Shown: positions 8,415 to 17,561 of the stretch, one piece after another | Position numbering within the stretch: position 1 is the first letter of the stretch | Layout: each line of letters begins with the position of its first letter | NCBI GenBank assembly: GCA_965224225.1 | Contig: CBDCZF010000032.1 | Coordinates: 62,001-126,000, forward strand | Origin: CAJQQK01 sp965224225 | GTDB lineage: Bacteria > Pseudomonadota > Alphaproteobacteria > Rhizobiales > Hyphomicrobiaceae | Reading direction: 5' to 3' | DNA length: 64,000 nt | Notes under the pieces: generated by a model | The model's database searches: none | What the model was told of the DNA's origin: nothing | The model's input: only the letters and a program-made list of their open reading frames with translations | Made by a program: the position numbers and the translations under genes

Positions 8415-10697
8415 TCACACCCGCAACGCCCCCAACACCCGCTCCGGCGTCATTGGCATGTGCATCACCCGCACGCCGATCGCCCGCGCAACCGCATTCG
8501 CCACACAGCCGGCGACGGGTACGATCGGCACCTCGCCGACGCCGCGCAGGCCGTAGGGCACGTCCGGCACCGGGGTCTCGATGATCACCGTGTCAATCGG
8601 AGGCACGTCGAGGGCGGTCGGCATGCGGTAGTCGAGCAGGCTGGCGTTACGCAGGCGCCCATCGTCGCCGTAATCGAAGGTTTCCGTCAGTGCCCAGCCG
8701 AGACCCTGGACGACGCTGCCTTCAATCTGGCCCTCGACGGCGGTTGGGTTGAGCGCGCGGCCGACATCCTGGAAGGCGGTGTAGCGCAGGACCGTGACCA
8801 GGCCGGTGTCTGTGTCGACCTCGACGTCGGCGATATGGGCGCCGATCTCGACGCCGAGCGGGAGTTTGGTCGACGTGCCGGTCTCAACGATGGCACCATC
8901 GGTCAACGTCGCCTGCATGATCTCGGCAAGGCTGATCTCGGCCTGCCCGGAGGGACTGCGGAACACACCGCGCCGGTAGGTCAGCGTCTCCGATTCGGCC
9001 TGCAGCAGACTGGCGGCGCGGGCGCGCAATTTGCCGAGCGCCTTTTCAGACGCTTCGACGACGGCTGCCGCCATGGTGCGCGCCAACCGGCTGCCGGCGG
9101 CGCCGTCGCTGTAGCCGACCGATTTCGTATCGCCCATCGCAACGTAGACGTCGTCGGCCTCTAGCCCGAACTGTTCGGCGGCAACCTGGGCCATGGTCGT
9201 GCGCGTGCCGGAAAGGTCGACCGAGCCCATCGTCACCATCGGCCGGCCATCGCCGGTGATCGAAACATGACACGCCGACGTCATCGACGTGCCGCGCCAA
9301 TAGCCGAGCGCCAGGCCGCGTCCGCGCGGCCTATCGCCGGGCTCCAGCGGCTCGCGCCAGCACGCATGACCGGCGACGGCATCGAGGATGGTCGTCAGGC
9401 CGATCGGCGGGAACGGCGTGCCGATCGGCATCGTGCTACCGGTGACGGCGGCGTTTTTCCGGCGGAACTCCAAGGGGTCCATGACGAGCGCCTGTGAGAG
9501 CGCGTCCATGGCCTGCTCCATCGCGAAGGCGCACTGGATGCCGCCCGGCCCGCGGTAGGCCTCGGTGCGCGGCTTGTTGGTGACGATGTCGTAGCCTTCG
9601 AGATGCAAATTGGGCGTCTGATAGAGCGCGGCGGAGGCCTGCATCATCAGTGAGGGGCCAAGTCCCGGCAGGCCGCCGGCATCGACCCGGGTGAGACCAT
9701 CGATGGCAACGAGCTTGCCGTCTGCCTCGGCGCCGACCGTGATGCGTGAGCGTGCAGCTGCCGGCGGGCCGGAGCCGCCCTGCAGCACCTCTTCGCGCGT
9801 CAGCACCAGCTTGACCGGCCGGCCCGTCAGCTCGGAGAGCCGGACGGCGGCCGCTTCGCCGTGGATCGATATTTTGCCGCCGAAGCCGCCGCCGATCTCG
9901 ACGGGCACGACCTTGAGGCGCGAATGCGGCCTATCTAGCATGCGCGATATCATCAGTTCGGTGGTGTGCTGGCCCTGGGTTGCCGTCCACACCGTCGCAA
10001 TGCCATTGGCGTCGACGTCGGCGAGCATCGCTTGTGGTTCGATGTAGCCCTGGTGTGCGGTATCCACGGTAGTATCGACGGTAGCCGTCGCAGCCGCCGA
10101 CTGCAGCGCCTCGCCGGCGTTGCCGCGCTCGATGATGGTGCGTGAGCAAACGTTCGAAGGCGATGACGGCGCATGATCGAGACCCGCGGTGATCACGTGC
10201 GGATGGATGACGGGGGCGCCCGGTGCGGTTGCCGCTTCGATGCTCATGACGGCAGGAAGCGGTTCGTAGGCAACCTCGATCAGATCCACTGCCTGCTCGG
10301 CAATATGGACATCGGTGGCTGCGACGTAGGCGACCGGCTGGCCGACCCAGAAAACCTTGTCGCGTGCGATATTGATGCGCGCGACCATCCACATGTCATA
10401 ACCGGTCTCGCCCATCGGAATGCTGGCACCAACCGGGACGTCGTGGAAATCGTCAGATGTGACGATCGCCCGGACACCGTCGAGCGCCATCGCCCGCGAG
10501 ATATCGATCGAGACGATCCTGGCATGCGGGTGGGGGCTGCGCAACACCTTGGCGTGCAGCATGCCGGGCAGCGACAGGTCGGCGGCAAAGCGGGCCGTAC
10601 CGGCGACGCGTTCTCCGGCATCTACGCGGGCGAGACGCTTGCCGACCACGGACGTACCGCGGTCAACCTCACCGCCGGCTGCAATCGCATCGGTCAT
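8415..10697 (-). CDS. Xanthine dehydrogenase/aldehyde oxidase-family molybdopterin-binding subunit (CoxL-like)
   Basis: 760 aa, normal for the large subunit. 'VVGKRLARVDAGERVAGTARFAADL' lies at the start of the N-terminal Ald_Xan_dh_C-like domain; 'GGGFGGKI' and 'AYRGPGGIQCAFAMEQ' are molybdopterin-cytosine-dinucleotide contact motifs; the catalytic Glu lies in 'LRGVGEVPIVP' near the C-terminus. The AYxCSFR loop specific to form I CO dehydrogenase is absent, so a hydroxylase of an aldehyde or N-heterocycle is more likely. It is last in an M-S-L operon; its ATG overlaps the CoxS-like stop (TGATG). Maturation factors are not in the window. Confidence 0.9.
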   Translation of the reverse strand: MTDAIAAGGEVDRGTSVVGKRLARVDAGERVAGTARFAADLSLPGMLHAKVLRSPHPHARIVSIDISRAMALDGVRAIVTSDDFHDVPVGASIPMGETGYDMWMVARINIARDKVFWVGQPVAYVAATDVHIAEQAVDLIEVAYEPLPAVMSIEAATAPGAPVIHPHVITAGLDHAPSSPSNVCSRTIIERGNAGEALQSAAATATVDTTVDTAHQGYIEPQAMLADVDANGIATVWTATQGQHTTELMISRMLDRPHSRLKVVPVEIGGGFGGKISIHGEAAAVRLSELTGRPVKLVLTREEVLQGGSGPPAAARSRITVGAEADGKLVAIDGLTRVDAGGLPGLGPSLMMQASAALYQTPNLHLEGYDIVTNKPRTEAYRGPGGIQCAFAMEQAMDALSQALVMDPLEFRRKNAAVTGSTMPIGTPFPPIGLTTILDAVAGHACWREPLEPGDRPRGRGLALGYWRGTSMTSACHVSITGDGRPMVTMGSVDLSGTRTTMAQVAAEQFGLEADDVYVAMGDTKSVGYSDGAAGSRLARTMAAAVVEASEKALGKLRARAASLLQAESETLTYRRGVFRSPSGQAEISLAEIMQATLTDGAIVETGTSTKLPLGVEIGAHIADVEVDTDTGLVTVLRYTAFQDVGRALNPTAVEGQIEGSVVQGLGWALTETFDYGDDGRLRNASLLDYRMPTALDVPPIDTVIIETPVPDVPYGLRGVGEVPIVPVAGCVANAVARAIGVRVMHMPMTPERVLGALRV

Positions 10698-11176
10698 CAG
10701 CCTGTCTCCCGTGCAGCGCCGGCCGCCGCTGCGATTGCGCGAACGATCTTTTCATAGCCCGTGCAGCGGCAGATGTTGCCGGCAATGGCATGACGAATGT
10801 CGGCATCGCTCGGTGACGGATTATCATTCAGCAAGGCCACCGCCGACATGATGATGCCGGGCGTGCAGAAGCCGCATTGCGTGCCGCCGTGATCGATCAG
10901 CGCCTGCTGGAGCGCATGCCGCCCACCGGTCTGCCCGAGCCCTTCGATCGTCGTGATCTCGGCGCCCTCGATTTCGCCAGCGAGCACGAGACAGGCACAC
11001 ACCGCGGCATCGTCCATCAGCACGGTGCAACTGCCGCAATTACCGTTGCTGCATCCTTCCTTGGTGCCGGTCAGCCCGATGCGGTCGCGCAGGACCTCGA
11101 GCAGCGTGTCGCGGGGATCGGCCAGGCAGGTATGCATCTCGCCGTTGACCCGGGCTTCGACCATCAACTTCGTCAT
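10697..11176 (-). CDS. (2Fe-2S)-binding subunit of molybdenum hydroxylase (CoxS-like)
   Basis: 159 aa from the ATG at 11176, which overlaps the stop of the FAD subunit by four bases (ATGA). The first plant-type [2Fe-2S] cluster is bound by 'GCSNGNCGSCTVLMDD' plus a Cys in the following 'VCACLVLAG'; the second by 'QCGFCTPG' and 'NICRCTGYE'. This subunit carries electrons from the molybdenum centre to FAD. Length and motif order match the small subunit of the xanthine oxidase family exactly. Confidence 0.92.
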   Translation of the reverse strand: MTKLMVEARVNGEMHTCLADPRDTLLEVLRDRIGLTGTKEGCSNGNCGSCTVLMDDAAVCACLVLAGEIEGAEITTIEGLGQTGGRHALQQALIDHGGTQCGFCTPGIIMSAVALLNDNPSPSDADIRHAIAGNICRCTGYEKIVRAIAAAAGAARETG

Positions 11177-12048
11177 GCAGGTAACTCCAGGCCGAGGCGC
11201 GTTACACACACTGCGAGCGTGCGCCGGACGAGCACCGCGATCAGATGCGTGCGATAGTCGGCGCTGGCGCGGGTGTCCGAGATCGGCGTGGCATCGCCCT
11301 GCGCCGTGTCACCGGCGGCAGCGAACAGTGTCGCCGAAATCCGCTGGCCGATTAGTACACGCTCCGCCGAGGGCGCTCGCACCGGTGTCGGCGCGACCGA
11401 GGCAAGCGAAACCCGGGCATGTGTGATGGTTTGATCTTTATCAACCGAAATCTGCACTGCAGCACCGACGATTGCGATGTCCATTTCGCGGCGTGGCGTA
11501 AAGCGCAGATAGGCCGAGGCAGATCCCGGCTCCGGGGCCGGCAGATCGATGCCGACAAGCATCTCGTCCGAGCCAAGCGTCGTACGGCCCGGACCGTCGA
11601 ACAGCTTCTCGATGGCAATGGAACGCTCGCCGGACGGGCCCGCGATCACGCCTTCGCCACCGGCAACGATCAGTGCCGGCACGGCATCGGCTGAGGGTGC
11701 AGCGTTGCACACGTTACCGCCGAGCGTTGCGCGGTTCTGGATCTGAAGACTGCCGATCAGCTGGACACTGTCGTGGAGTGCACCGCAACCCGCCGCCACT
11801 GCGTCGTGCTGCGCGATGGCCGTTGCACTGAGCGCGGCGCCGATTCTCAGTCCACCGCCTTTATGACGGGAAATACTGGTGAGCTCCGGAACGGCTTTTA
11901 CGTCGACGATGTGCGCGGGCGTTCGCTGCCCGGACTTCATTTGCGCGATCAGGTCGGTGCCGCCGGCAAGCAACGACGCACCTTTGGTGCCAAGACCCGA
12001 AAGCGCATCGGCGATACTTGTCGCCCGCTGATAGATATAAGGTGTCAT
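11173..12048 (-). CDS. FAD-binding subunit of molybdenum hydroxylase (CoxM-like)
   Basis: 291 aa, the usual length. The FAD-binding motifs 'LLAGGTDLIAQMKSG' (about 26-40) and 'ATLGGNVCNAAPSADAVPAL' (about 103-122) are both present, followed by the CO_deh_flav_C domain. It is the first gene of a three-gene minus-strand operon M-S-L. The electron acceptor (oxygen, NAD or a quinone) is not evident. The TRAP transporter starting 344 bases away on the opposite strand may supply the substrate or a related acid, but this rests only on proximity. Confidence 0.9.
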   Translation of the reverse strand: MTPYIYQRATSIADALSGLGTKGASLLAGGTDLIAQMKSGQRTPAHIVDVKAVPELTSISRHKGGGLRIGAALSATAIAQHDAVAAGCGALHDSVQLIGSLQIQNRATLGGNVCNAAPSADAVPALIVAGGEGVIAGPSGERSIAIEKLFDGPGRTTLGSDEMLVGIDLPAPEPGSASAYLRFTPRREMDIAIVGAAVQISVDKDQTITHARVSLASVAPTPVRAPSAERVLIGQRISATLFAAAGDTAQGDATPISDTRASADYRTHLIAVLVRRTLAVCVTRLGLELPA

Positions 12049-12391
12049 ACACTCGTGCCTCTTACTGACCCGGTTATAGGCGCAACCGAGGCCTCGTCAA
12101 AGCACACCATATTGCGAACGGTATCGCCATCGGTTCGAAGAGCATTTGCAAGGGCCCAAACCAGGCAGCTTTGCCGAAAGAAATCGCCGCCAACCAGCAC
12201 AACCCGCATCGAATAATGGCGTTTCGCAACTGCACTCCAGTGAGGCAAGGCGCCGCTGCAACTGCCGATTCACGCCATATTCAGTTGCCGTTTCAAACCC
12301 TTCCTGATAGTCGAAATCAGTCTGCCATAGTTACGGGCTTCCGACATCGAGCGCGAAGTCCCGCCCGGCATTATCCCAGGGAGGATGCAGA
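12049..12391. other. Divergent intergenic region between molybdenum hydroxylase and TRAP operons
   Basis: 343 bases without a convincing gene. Short open frames on the minus strand (for example 12045-12248) have no recognisable domain or good ribosome site. It must hold the divergent promoters of both operons. I see no clear -35/-10 pair, but there is a strong ribosome site (GGGAGGA) for the TRAP binding-protein gene at about 12378-12386. Confidence 0.5.
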
Positions 12392-13486
12392 ATGAAACGC
12401 AGAGATTTCCTCAAAACCAGTGCTGGCGTCGCAGCCGCCGGCGCTGCCGCCACGACGCTTGCCGCTCCGGCAATCGCCCAGGGCCGTAAAGAGCTGGTCA
12501 TCGTGTCGACCTGGCCACGGGACTTCCCCGGTCTCGGCATCTCCGCCCAGCGCCTCGCCGCGCGCATTACAGAGCTCTCTGAGGGCCGCCTCGAGACCAA
12601 GTATTTCGCTGCCGGTGAGCGGGTTGGCGCATTCGACTCGTTCGACCACGTCGCATCCGGCGATGCCCAAGCCTACATCGCCGCCGACTACTACTGGAAA
12701 GGCAAGCACCCGGCCTGGGCATATTTCACGGCCGTACCGTTCGGCATGACGACGATCGAGTGGAACGCCTGGATCAAATACGCCGGCGGTCAGGCGCTGT
12801 GGGACGAAGTTGCCGACGGTTTCGGCCTCAAGTGTCTGCCGTGCGGCGCCACCGGCACGCAGATGGGCGGCTGGTTCAACAAGGAAATCGAAACGGCCGA
12901 CGACCTCAAGGGCCTCAAGATGCGCATTCCTGGCCTCGGCGGCGACGTCATGGCCAAGCTCGGCGCCTCACCGGTCTCGCTGCCAGGTGGTCAGATCTTC
13001 GAAAACCTCGTCTCGGGCGCGATCGACGCCACGGAATGGGTCGGCCCCTATAACGACTACTTCATGAAGTTTTACGAAGCCGCCAAGTTCTACTACTGGC
13101 CGGGCATGCACGAGCCGGGCGGCGGGTTGTCCTTCGGCATGAACAAGAAGTGGTGGTCGGGCCTCTCGAAGTGGGAACAGGCCATGATCACGGCCTGCTG
13201 CATGGAAGAGCATGCCGCGCAGTACGAGGAAACCCAGGCCAACAACGGTAAGTACCTCGACAAGATGATCAAGGAGAACGGCGTCGTACTCAAATCGTTC
13301 AGCGACGAGATCTACGACAGCTTCGGCGAGGCTTCCGAAGAGGTTTATGCCCAGACCCGCGATCACAGCGCATTGGCCAAGAAGGTCGACGAAGCTTACA
13401 AGGCATCGCTGAGAGAGATCGGCGGCTGGCAGAAGATCGCCGAAGTCGCCTTCTCGAACCAGCGCAACCGCGTGCTCGGCATCTAA
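12392..13486 (+). CDS. TRAP transporter substrate-binding protein (DctP family)
   Basis: 364 aa. A twin-arginine signal peptide starts the protein ('MKRRDFLKTSAG', cleavage near AIAQ). The mature part is a TRAP-type binding protein: 'GWFNKEIETADDLKGLKMRI' contains the family's conserved W-x-x-x-x-I-x-T/S-x-x-D-x-x-G-x-K-x-R pattern, including the Arg that pairs with the substrate carboxylate, and 'LVSGAIDATEWVGPYND' marks the helix of the C-terminal lobe. It should capture an organic or keto acid in the periplasm for the DctQM permease downstream. Tat export is common in this family. Hairpins follow directly after the stop (13489-13567). Confidence 0.92.
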   Translation: MKRRDFLKTSAGVAAAGAAATTLAAPAIAQGRKELVIVSTWPRDFPGLGISAQRLAARITELSEGRLETKYFAAGERVGAFDSFDHVASGDAQAYIAADYYWKGKHPAWAYFTAVPFGMTTIEWNAWIKYAGGQALWDEVADGFGLKCLPCGATGTQMGGWFNKEIETADDLKGLKMRIPGLGGDVMAKLGASPVSLPGGQIFENLVSGAIDATEWVGPYNDYFMKFYEAAKFYYWPGMHEPGGGLSFGMNKKWWSGLSKWEQAMITACCMEEHAAQYEETQANNGKYLDKMIKENGVVLKSFSDEIYDSFGEASEEVYAQTRDHSALAKKVDEAYKASLREIGGWQKIAEVAFSNQRNRVLGI

Positions 13487-13488
13487 GA

Positions 13489-13504
13489 CCATCCGACAGG
13501 ATGG
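13489..13504 (+). promoter_or_regulatory. Small hairpin just after the TRAP binding-protein gene
   Basis: CCATCC-GACA-GGATGG is a perfect six-base stem with a four-base loop, three bases after the stop codon. Together with the larger hairpin at 13531-13567 it may slow 3' decay so that the binding protein is made in excess of the permease. There is no U-run, so it is not a standard terminator. Confidence 0.4.
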
Positions 13505-13530
13505 CCTTGTAGCCATGCTGCACGACAATC

Positions 13531-13567
13531 GGGCCGGACGAACCTCTATGAAGGCTTCGCCCGGCCC
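13531..13567 (+). promoter_or_regulatory. Intercistronic hairpin between dctP- and dctQ-type genes
   Basis: GGGCCGG at 13531-13537 pairs with CCGGCCC at 13561-13567; after one A-C mismatch, CGAA pairs with TTCG, giving an 11-base-pair stem with a 13-base loop. No T-run follows, so partial termination or mRNA stabilisation is more likely than complete termination. The gap to the permease gene is 105 bases. Confidence 0.5.
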
Positions 13568-13672
13568 ATGCATGCCACCGGCCTCCATTAGCTCATCGTT
13601 CGACCGAGATTGTGCTTGACCGGCGACGCATCGGTTGCCGATGGCCTGGCCATCGACGATTTGGGGGATTGA

Positions 13673-14671
13673 ATGACGGAAGCGAGCATTCCCGGCTCTG
13701 GATCGCCAAGCCCTGCACCGCTTTTGCGCGCCTTTGCCTGGGCAGTGGTCGCGGTAACCTTCGCTTTCCTCATCAACAGTTATCTGTCGTTCTGGCAGGA
13801 CTGGCCCGGCACCTTGGGCCTGGTCGGGCTGGGCTCGTTCGACACGCTTGCCGTTCTCCAGGCAGCACTCTATGCGCTCGGGATCGCTGGCGCTCTATTC
13901 TATGCCTTTTCCACCGGGCAAACCCGCAGCCTGCGCGATGACAGCGCATCCCTCAACAACATCGCGGTTTACCTGATCTGCGCGATGTTCTGGGCCGTCC
14001 TGCTGATCGGCATCGTCGATGCCGTGATCTCGTTCCTGCGGGTCGAGGGTCTTCTCATCGGCGTGGTTGGCGAGGATCTTGCCAAACAGCTCGGCCGTTC
14101 GCGTTTTCGCGGACCCTACATCCACATGCCGTTGGTCGTCGTCGGTTTCGTTATCGCAACCTTCCGGCGCACGATCGACTTCGTCTGGCTCGCCCTGCTG
14201 GTGGTCATCGCCGAACTGGCGATCGTCATCACGCGCTTCATATTTTCCTACGAGCAGGCGTTCATGGGCGATCTGGTGCGCTTCTGGTATGCCGCGCTGT
14301 TCCTGTTTTCCAGCGCGTACACGCTTTATGCCGACTCGCACGTACGCGTCGACGTGTTCTATTCGAGATTTTCGCGGGCAAAGCGGGGCAAGGTCAATGC
14401 CGTCGGTGCCATACTGCTGGGCCTGGTATTCTGCTGGACGATCCTGATCATGGGCATGTGGTCGAAGACATCGATCCTGATCACGCCGCTCCTTGGCTTC
14501 GAGGTCTCACAGTCCGGCTTCGGCATGTACATCAAGTATCTCATGGCAAGCTTTCTCGCCGTGTTCGCCGTCACCATGATGATCCAGTTCGCGAGTTCCC
14601 TGCTCGAAAGCGCCGCCGACTATCGCGGTGATTCGGGTGCGCGTGAACTCGACGCCGAGATCACACACTAA
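13673..14671 (+). CDS. TRAP transporter small permease subunit (DctQ family), long form
   Basis: 332 aa, against 160-200 aa for most DctQ proteins. Hydrophobic segments are at about 20-40, 53-78, 95-120, 155-180, 200-220, 240-260 and 280-305. The C-terminal half carries the DctQ-like core ('FWYAALFLFSSAYTLYAD' followed by 'HVRVDVFYSRFS', the usual conserved H-V-R-V-D region). The N-terminal extra membrane helices fit the longer subclass found with large permeases. It forms the membrane complex with the 885-aa subunit encoded 21 bases downstream. Confidence 0.82.
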   Translation: MTEASIPGSGSPSPAPLLRAFAWAVVAVTFAFLINSYLSFWQDWPGTLGLVGLGSFDTLAVLQAALYALGIAGALFYAFSTGQTRSLRDDSASLNNIAVYLICAMFWAVLLIGIVDAVISFLRVEGLLIGVVGEDLAKQLGRSRFRGPYIHMPLVVVGFVIATFRRTIDFVWLALLVVIAELAIVITRFIFSYEQAFMGDLVRFWYAALFLFSSAYTLYADSHVRVDVFYSRFSRAKRGKVNAVGAILLGLVFCWTILIMGMWSKTSILITPLLGFEVSQSGFGMYIKYLMASFLAVFAVTMMIQFASSLLESAADYRGDSGARELDAEITH

Positions 14672-14692
14672 ACGGGGCACCCTGAAACCGAG

Positions 14693-17350
14693 ATGGAACT
14701 GTTCTTCCTTGCCGTTTTGATCGCCTTGATGGCCGGCGCGCTTGCGTCAGGTTACCCCGTCGCCTTCGCCCTTCCGGGTTCCGCCATCCTGTCCGTGCTA
14801 CTGGCGGCCGGCTGCGGCTATATTTTCGCTGGCGATGTCGATGCCTATTTCGCCCAGGGCGGGCCAACCGACTGGCTGAGTTCGGGGGTCACGAACTTCC
14901 GCGGCATCTACTGGGAGGTCGAACGCGATACGCTGATCGCGATCCCACTGTTTGTCTTCATGGGCATCATGCTGCAGCGTTCGAAGATCGCCGAGGACCT
15001 GCTGGTGACCATGGCGCAGCTCTTCGGTCCGGTGCCCGGCGGTCTCGGCATTTCGGTGATTTTCGTTGGCGCGTTGCTTGCTGCGACGACCGGCATTCTC
15101 GGCGCCACGGTCGTTGCCATGGGCCTGATTTCGCTGCCGGCGATGTTGCGCAACAACTATTCGCAATCGCTCGCAACCGGAACGATCGCTGCTTCCGGTA
15201 CGCTCGGCCAGATCATTCCGCCGTCGATCGTGCTGATCATTCTTGCCGACCAGCTGGCCAGCGCCGTCGACCAGGCCGGCACCGCACGCCAGGTGCTCTA
15301 CAAGGAAACGACAGGCAACCTCGTGATGCCGTCGTCATTCAGCGTTGTCTCGACAAGCGCCGGCGAAATGTTTCTCGGCGCACTGGTGCCGGGGCTCGTA
15401 CTGGTCGGGCTCTACATGCTTTATGTGCTCATCCTCGGCCTCTTTCGCCCACGCATGGCGCCGTCCGTACCGTTCGAGGGCGCATTCGACATGCGCTTTC
15501 TGGTCCGCGTGTGCTTTATTCTCGTGCCGCCGCTGACACTGATCTTCGTCGTTTTGGGCTCGATCATTCTCGGTGTCGCGACCGTCAATCAGGCCGGCGC
15601 GATTGGTGCGGTTGGCGCTATGATCATGGCCGGCTACCGCCTCAAGGAGGGCGAACGCGGCGCACTCGTGCCGGCACTTCTGGCACTTGGCTCGCTGATC
15701 GCGATCCTGATCATCACCAACACGTTCACGATCAACATCAAGAACATCAAGTCGAGCGCCGACGTCCTCGGCATCTCGCTGGCTCTGGCGGCCGTGGCCG
15801 TTTTTCTGTTTGCGCTCATCTGGAGCGGCTGGCGCACCTACCGGATCGAAGACACGCTGCGCGGCGTGATGATCGAGACCGCCAAGACGACGTCACTGGT
15901 CTTCATCATCCTGCTCGGCGCCGCGATGCTGACGGCTGCCTTCCGCGCATTCGGCGGCGAAGACCTGGTCCGCGAATTCCTGACCAGCCTGTCGGGTGGC
16001 TTCTGGGCGCAGTTCATCATCGTCATGGCCGTCATCTTCGTGCTCGGCTTCTTCCTCGACTTCATCGAGATCGCCGTCGTCGTCGTACCGATCGTCGCGC
16101 CCATCCTGCTGATGGATCCGTCCGCCAACATCACCGCCGTCTGGCTCGGCGTCATGATCGGCCTCAACATCCAGACCTCGTTTCTGACGCCGCCGTTTGG
16201 CTTCGCGCTGTTCTACCTGCGCGGCGTCGCACCGGCCGCCGTGCGCACGATCGAAATGTACAAGGGCGTCGTCGCCTTCATCTGCCTTCAGCTGCTGGCG
16301 CTGGTGATCGTCGGCTATACGCCGCAACTCGTGAATTATCTGCCAACGCGCATGTCGCTGCTTTCGGAAACCTCGCCGCCACCGCTCAATCCGCGCCTGC
16401 AGTACTGCATGGAGAAGTATGTCTTCGAAGAATACCGCACCAACGGCGATCGCTTAAAAAGGGCCATTCAGGATGCAGGCACCATTGACCTGTCCGGATT
16501 GCCGCGCGGATTGCAGCGCGACCTGACAAAGGCGTTCGACAGCGCCGGCGACGTATTCGGCCATCTCGAGACAATCAAGGGCACGGAACGAGCTCTCGAT
16601 GCCGCTTCCGCACCCTATCGGCCACTCCACAACGAGGTGCGCGCGATTCAGAGGCGCATGCTTGCGCTGGACAAGGACATCAAGCGGCTCGAAAGTGAAA
16701 AGTCACGTCTGCGCGGTGACGATGCGGCCGCCGAGCGAGCGCATGTCGATGAAGAAATCAAAGAGTTGGACACGGAGCGCAAGGCACTTCAAGCCTCGAT
16801 ACCGGCAGAATGGACAGAAAAGCGCGCCCAATTCGTGAAGATACAAAAGGCTGACGTCGATGCCCGCCGCACCTATCGGCGGACGGTCGATGGCAGCTAC
16901 AAGGCCGTTGCCGAAGCAGTCGAAGTGTTGAGTGCACGCGAGGCTTTTGCCGGTCTCGGAGAAACGATCAAGTCGATCGACGGGATCATTGCTTCGCAGC
17001 CGCCGAAGGAGGCAGCCGAGACGCTCAAGGGCGTCCTGGCGGATATCCGAACTGTGCCGGGTGCCGGTGCCCTTCGCTCCGCTGTCAACAATGTGCGGCG
17101 TGAACTCAGGCGCCGAACGCCCAACGTTGACAAGGCAAAGGAAAACCTGGTCAAGGCACAAGCCGCCTACGATGAGGAACTCGCCTGGCGAACAAGCGCT
17201 GAAAGGCAAGTACTACCAAAGCTCCGCGACTACGAGCAGGCAATCCGCGATACCATCGGCCTGCGCCTGCAGCGGCGCCTGCCACGTGAACAAGCCCTGT
17301 TCGTTGCCGGCTGCTCGTCCGGGCACCGTGATATTTCGCTGAGTTTTTGA
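14693..17350 (+). CDS. TRAP transporter large permease (DctM family) with long C-terminal coiled-coil domain
   Basis: 885 aa; ordinary DctM proteins are 425-620 aa. Residues 1 to about 550 are a hydrophobic DctM permease: 'IPLFVFMGIMLQRSKIAEDL', 'ATGTIAASGTLGQIIPPSIV' (the conserved substrate/ion-site region) and 'FLDFIEIAVVVVPIVAPILL'. From about residue 560 the chain becomes hydrophilic and largely helical, with heptad-like Leu/Glu/Lys stretches ('IQRRMLALDKDIKRLESEKS', 'EIKELDTERKALQAS'), ending in 'FVAGCSSGHRDISLSF'. The tail probably extends into the cytoplasm. It is translated continuously with the permease and no frameshift is seen. Its role is unknown. Confidence 0.88.
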   Translation: MELFFLAVLIALMAGALASGYPVAFALPGSAILSVLLAAGCGYIFAGDVDAYFAQGGPTDWLSSGVTNFRGIYWEVERDTLIAIPLFVFMGIMLQRSKIAEDLLVTMAQLFGPVPGGLGISVIFVGALLAATTGILGATVVAMGLISLPAMLRNNYSQSLATGTIAASGTLGQIIPPSIVLIILADQLASAVDQAGTARQVLYKETTGNLVMPSSFSVVSTSAGEMFLGALVPGLVLVGLYMLYVLILGLFRPRMAPSVPFEGAFDMRFLVRVCFILVPPLTLIFVVLGSIILGVATVNQAGAIGAVGAMIMAGYRLKEGERGALVPALLALGSLIAILIITNTFTINIKNIKSSADVLGISLALAAVAVFLFALIWSGWRTYRIEDTLRGVMIETAKTTSLVFIILLGAAMLTAAFRAFGGEDLVREFLTSLSGGFWAQFIIVMAVIFVLGFFLDFIEIAVVVVPIVAPILLMDPSANITAVWLGVMIGLNIQTSFLTPPFGFALFYLRGVAPAAVRTIEMYKGVVAFICLQLLALVIVGYTPQLVNYLPTRMSLLSETSPPPLNPRLQYCMEKYVFEEYRTNGDRLKRAIQDAGTIDLSGLPRGLQRDLTKAFDSAGDVFGHLETIKGTERALDAASAPYRPLHNEVRAIQRRMLALDKDIKRLESEKSRLRGDDAAAERAHVDEEIKELDTERKALQASIPAEWTEKRAQFVKIQKADVDARRTYRRTVDGSYKAVAEAVEVLSAREAFAGLGETIKSIDGIIASQPPKEAAETLKGVLADIRTVPGAGALRSAVNNVRRELRRRTPNVDKAKENLVKAQAAYDEELAWRTSAERQVLPKLRDYEQAIRDTIGLRLQRRLPREQALFVAGCSSGHRDISLSF

Positions 17351-17360
17351 TGCACGGCGG

Positions 17361-17389
17361 TGCAAGCCGGCACGAATGTGCCGGATGCA
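17361..17389 (+). terminator. Probable Rho-independent terminator of the TRAP operon
   Basis: CCGGCAC-GAAT-GTGCCGG (17367-17384) forms a perfect seven-base stem with a GAAT loop; flanking TGCA pairs (17361-17364 with 17386-17389) can extend it. It is followed by TTTCGTTT, a modest T-rich tail, and lies 11 bases after the permease stop codon. Confidence 0.6.
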
Positions 17390-17561
17390 TTTCGTTTCGC
17401 TGTGCGCTGTTGGGCAAGGCGGGCATGATGTTCCCGGGTCTTCGGTGGGAGCGGCTCTGCTCACGATACTATGCAAGCATGTGATGCCCATTCCGCCGGC
17501 GTTGACCCTGTTTCCGTGGTCGGCCAAGATTCGTCATAACGTTTCAGCATAGGACAATGCG

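Noticed and set aside
8415..12048. Carbon monoxide dehydrogenase (coxMSL)
   Set aside because: The gene order matches, but the large subunit lacks the AYxCSFR active-site loop of form I CO dehydrogenase, so only the general molybdenum-hydroxylase family is claimed.
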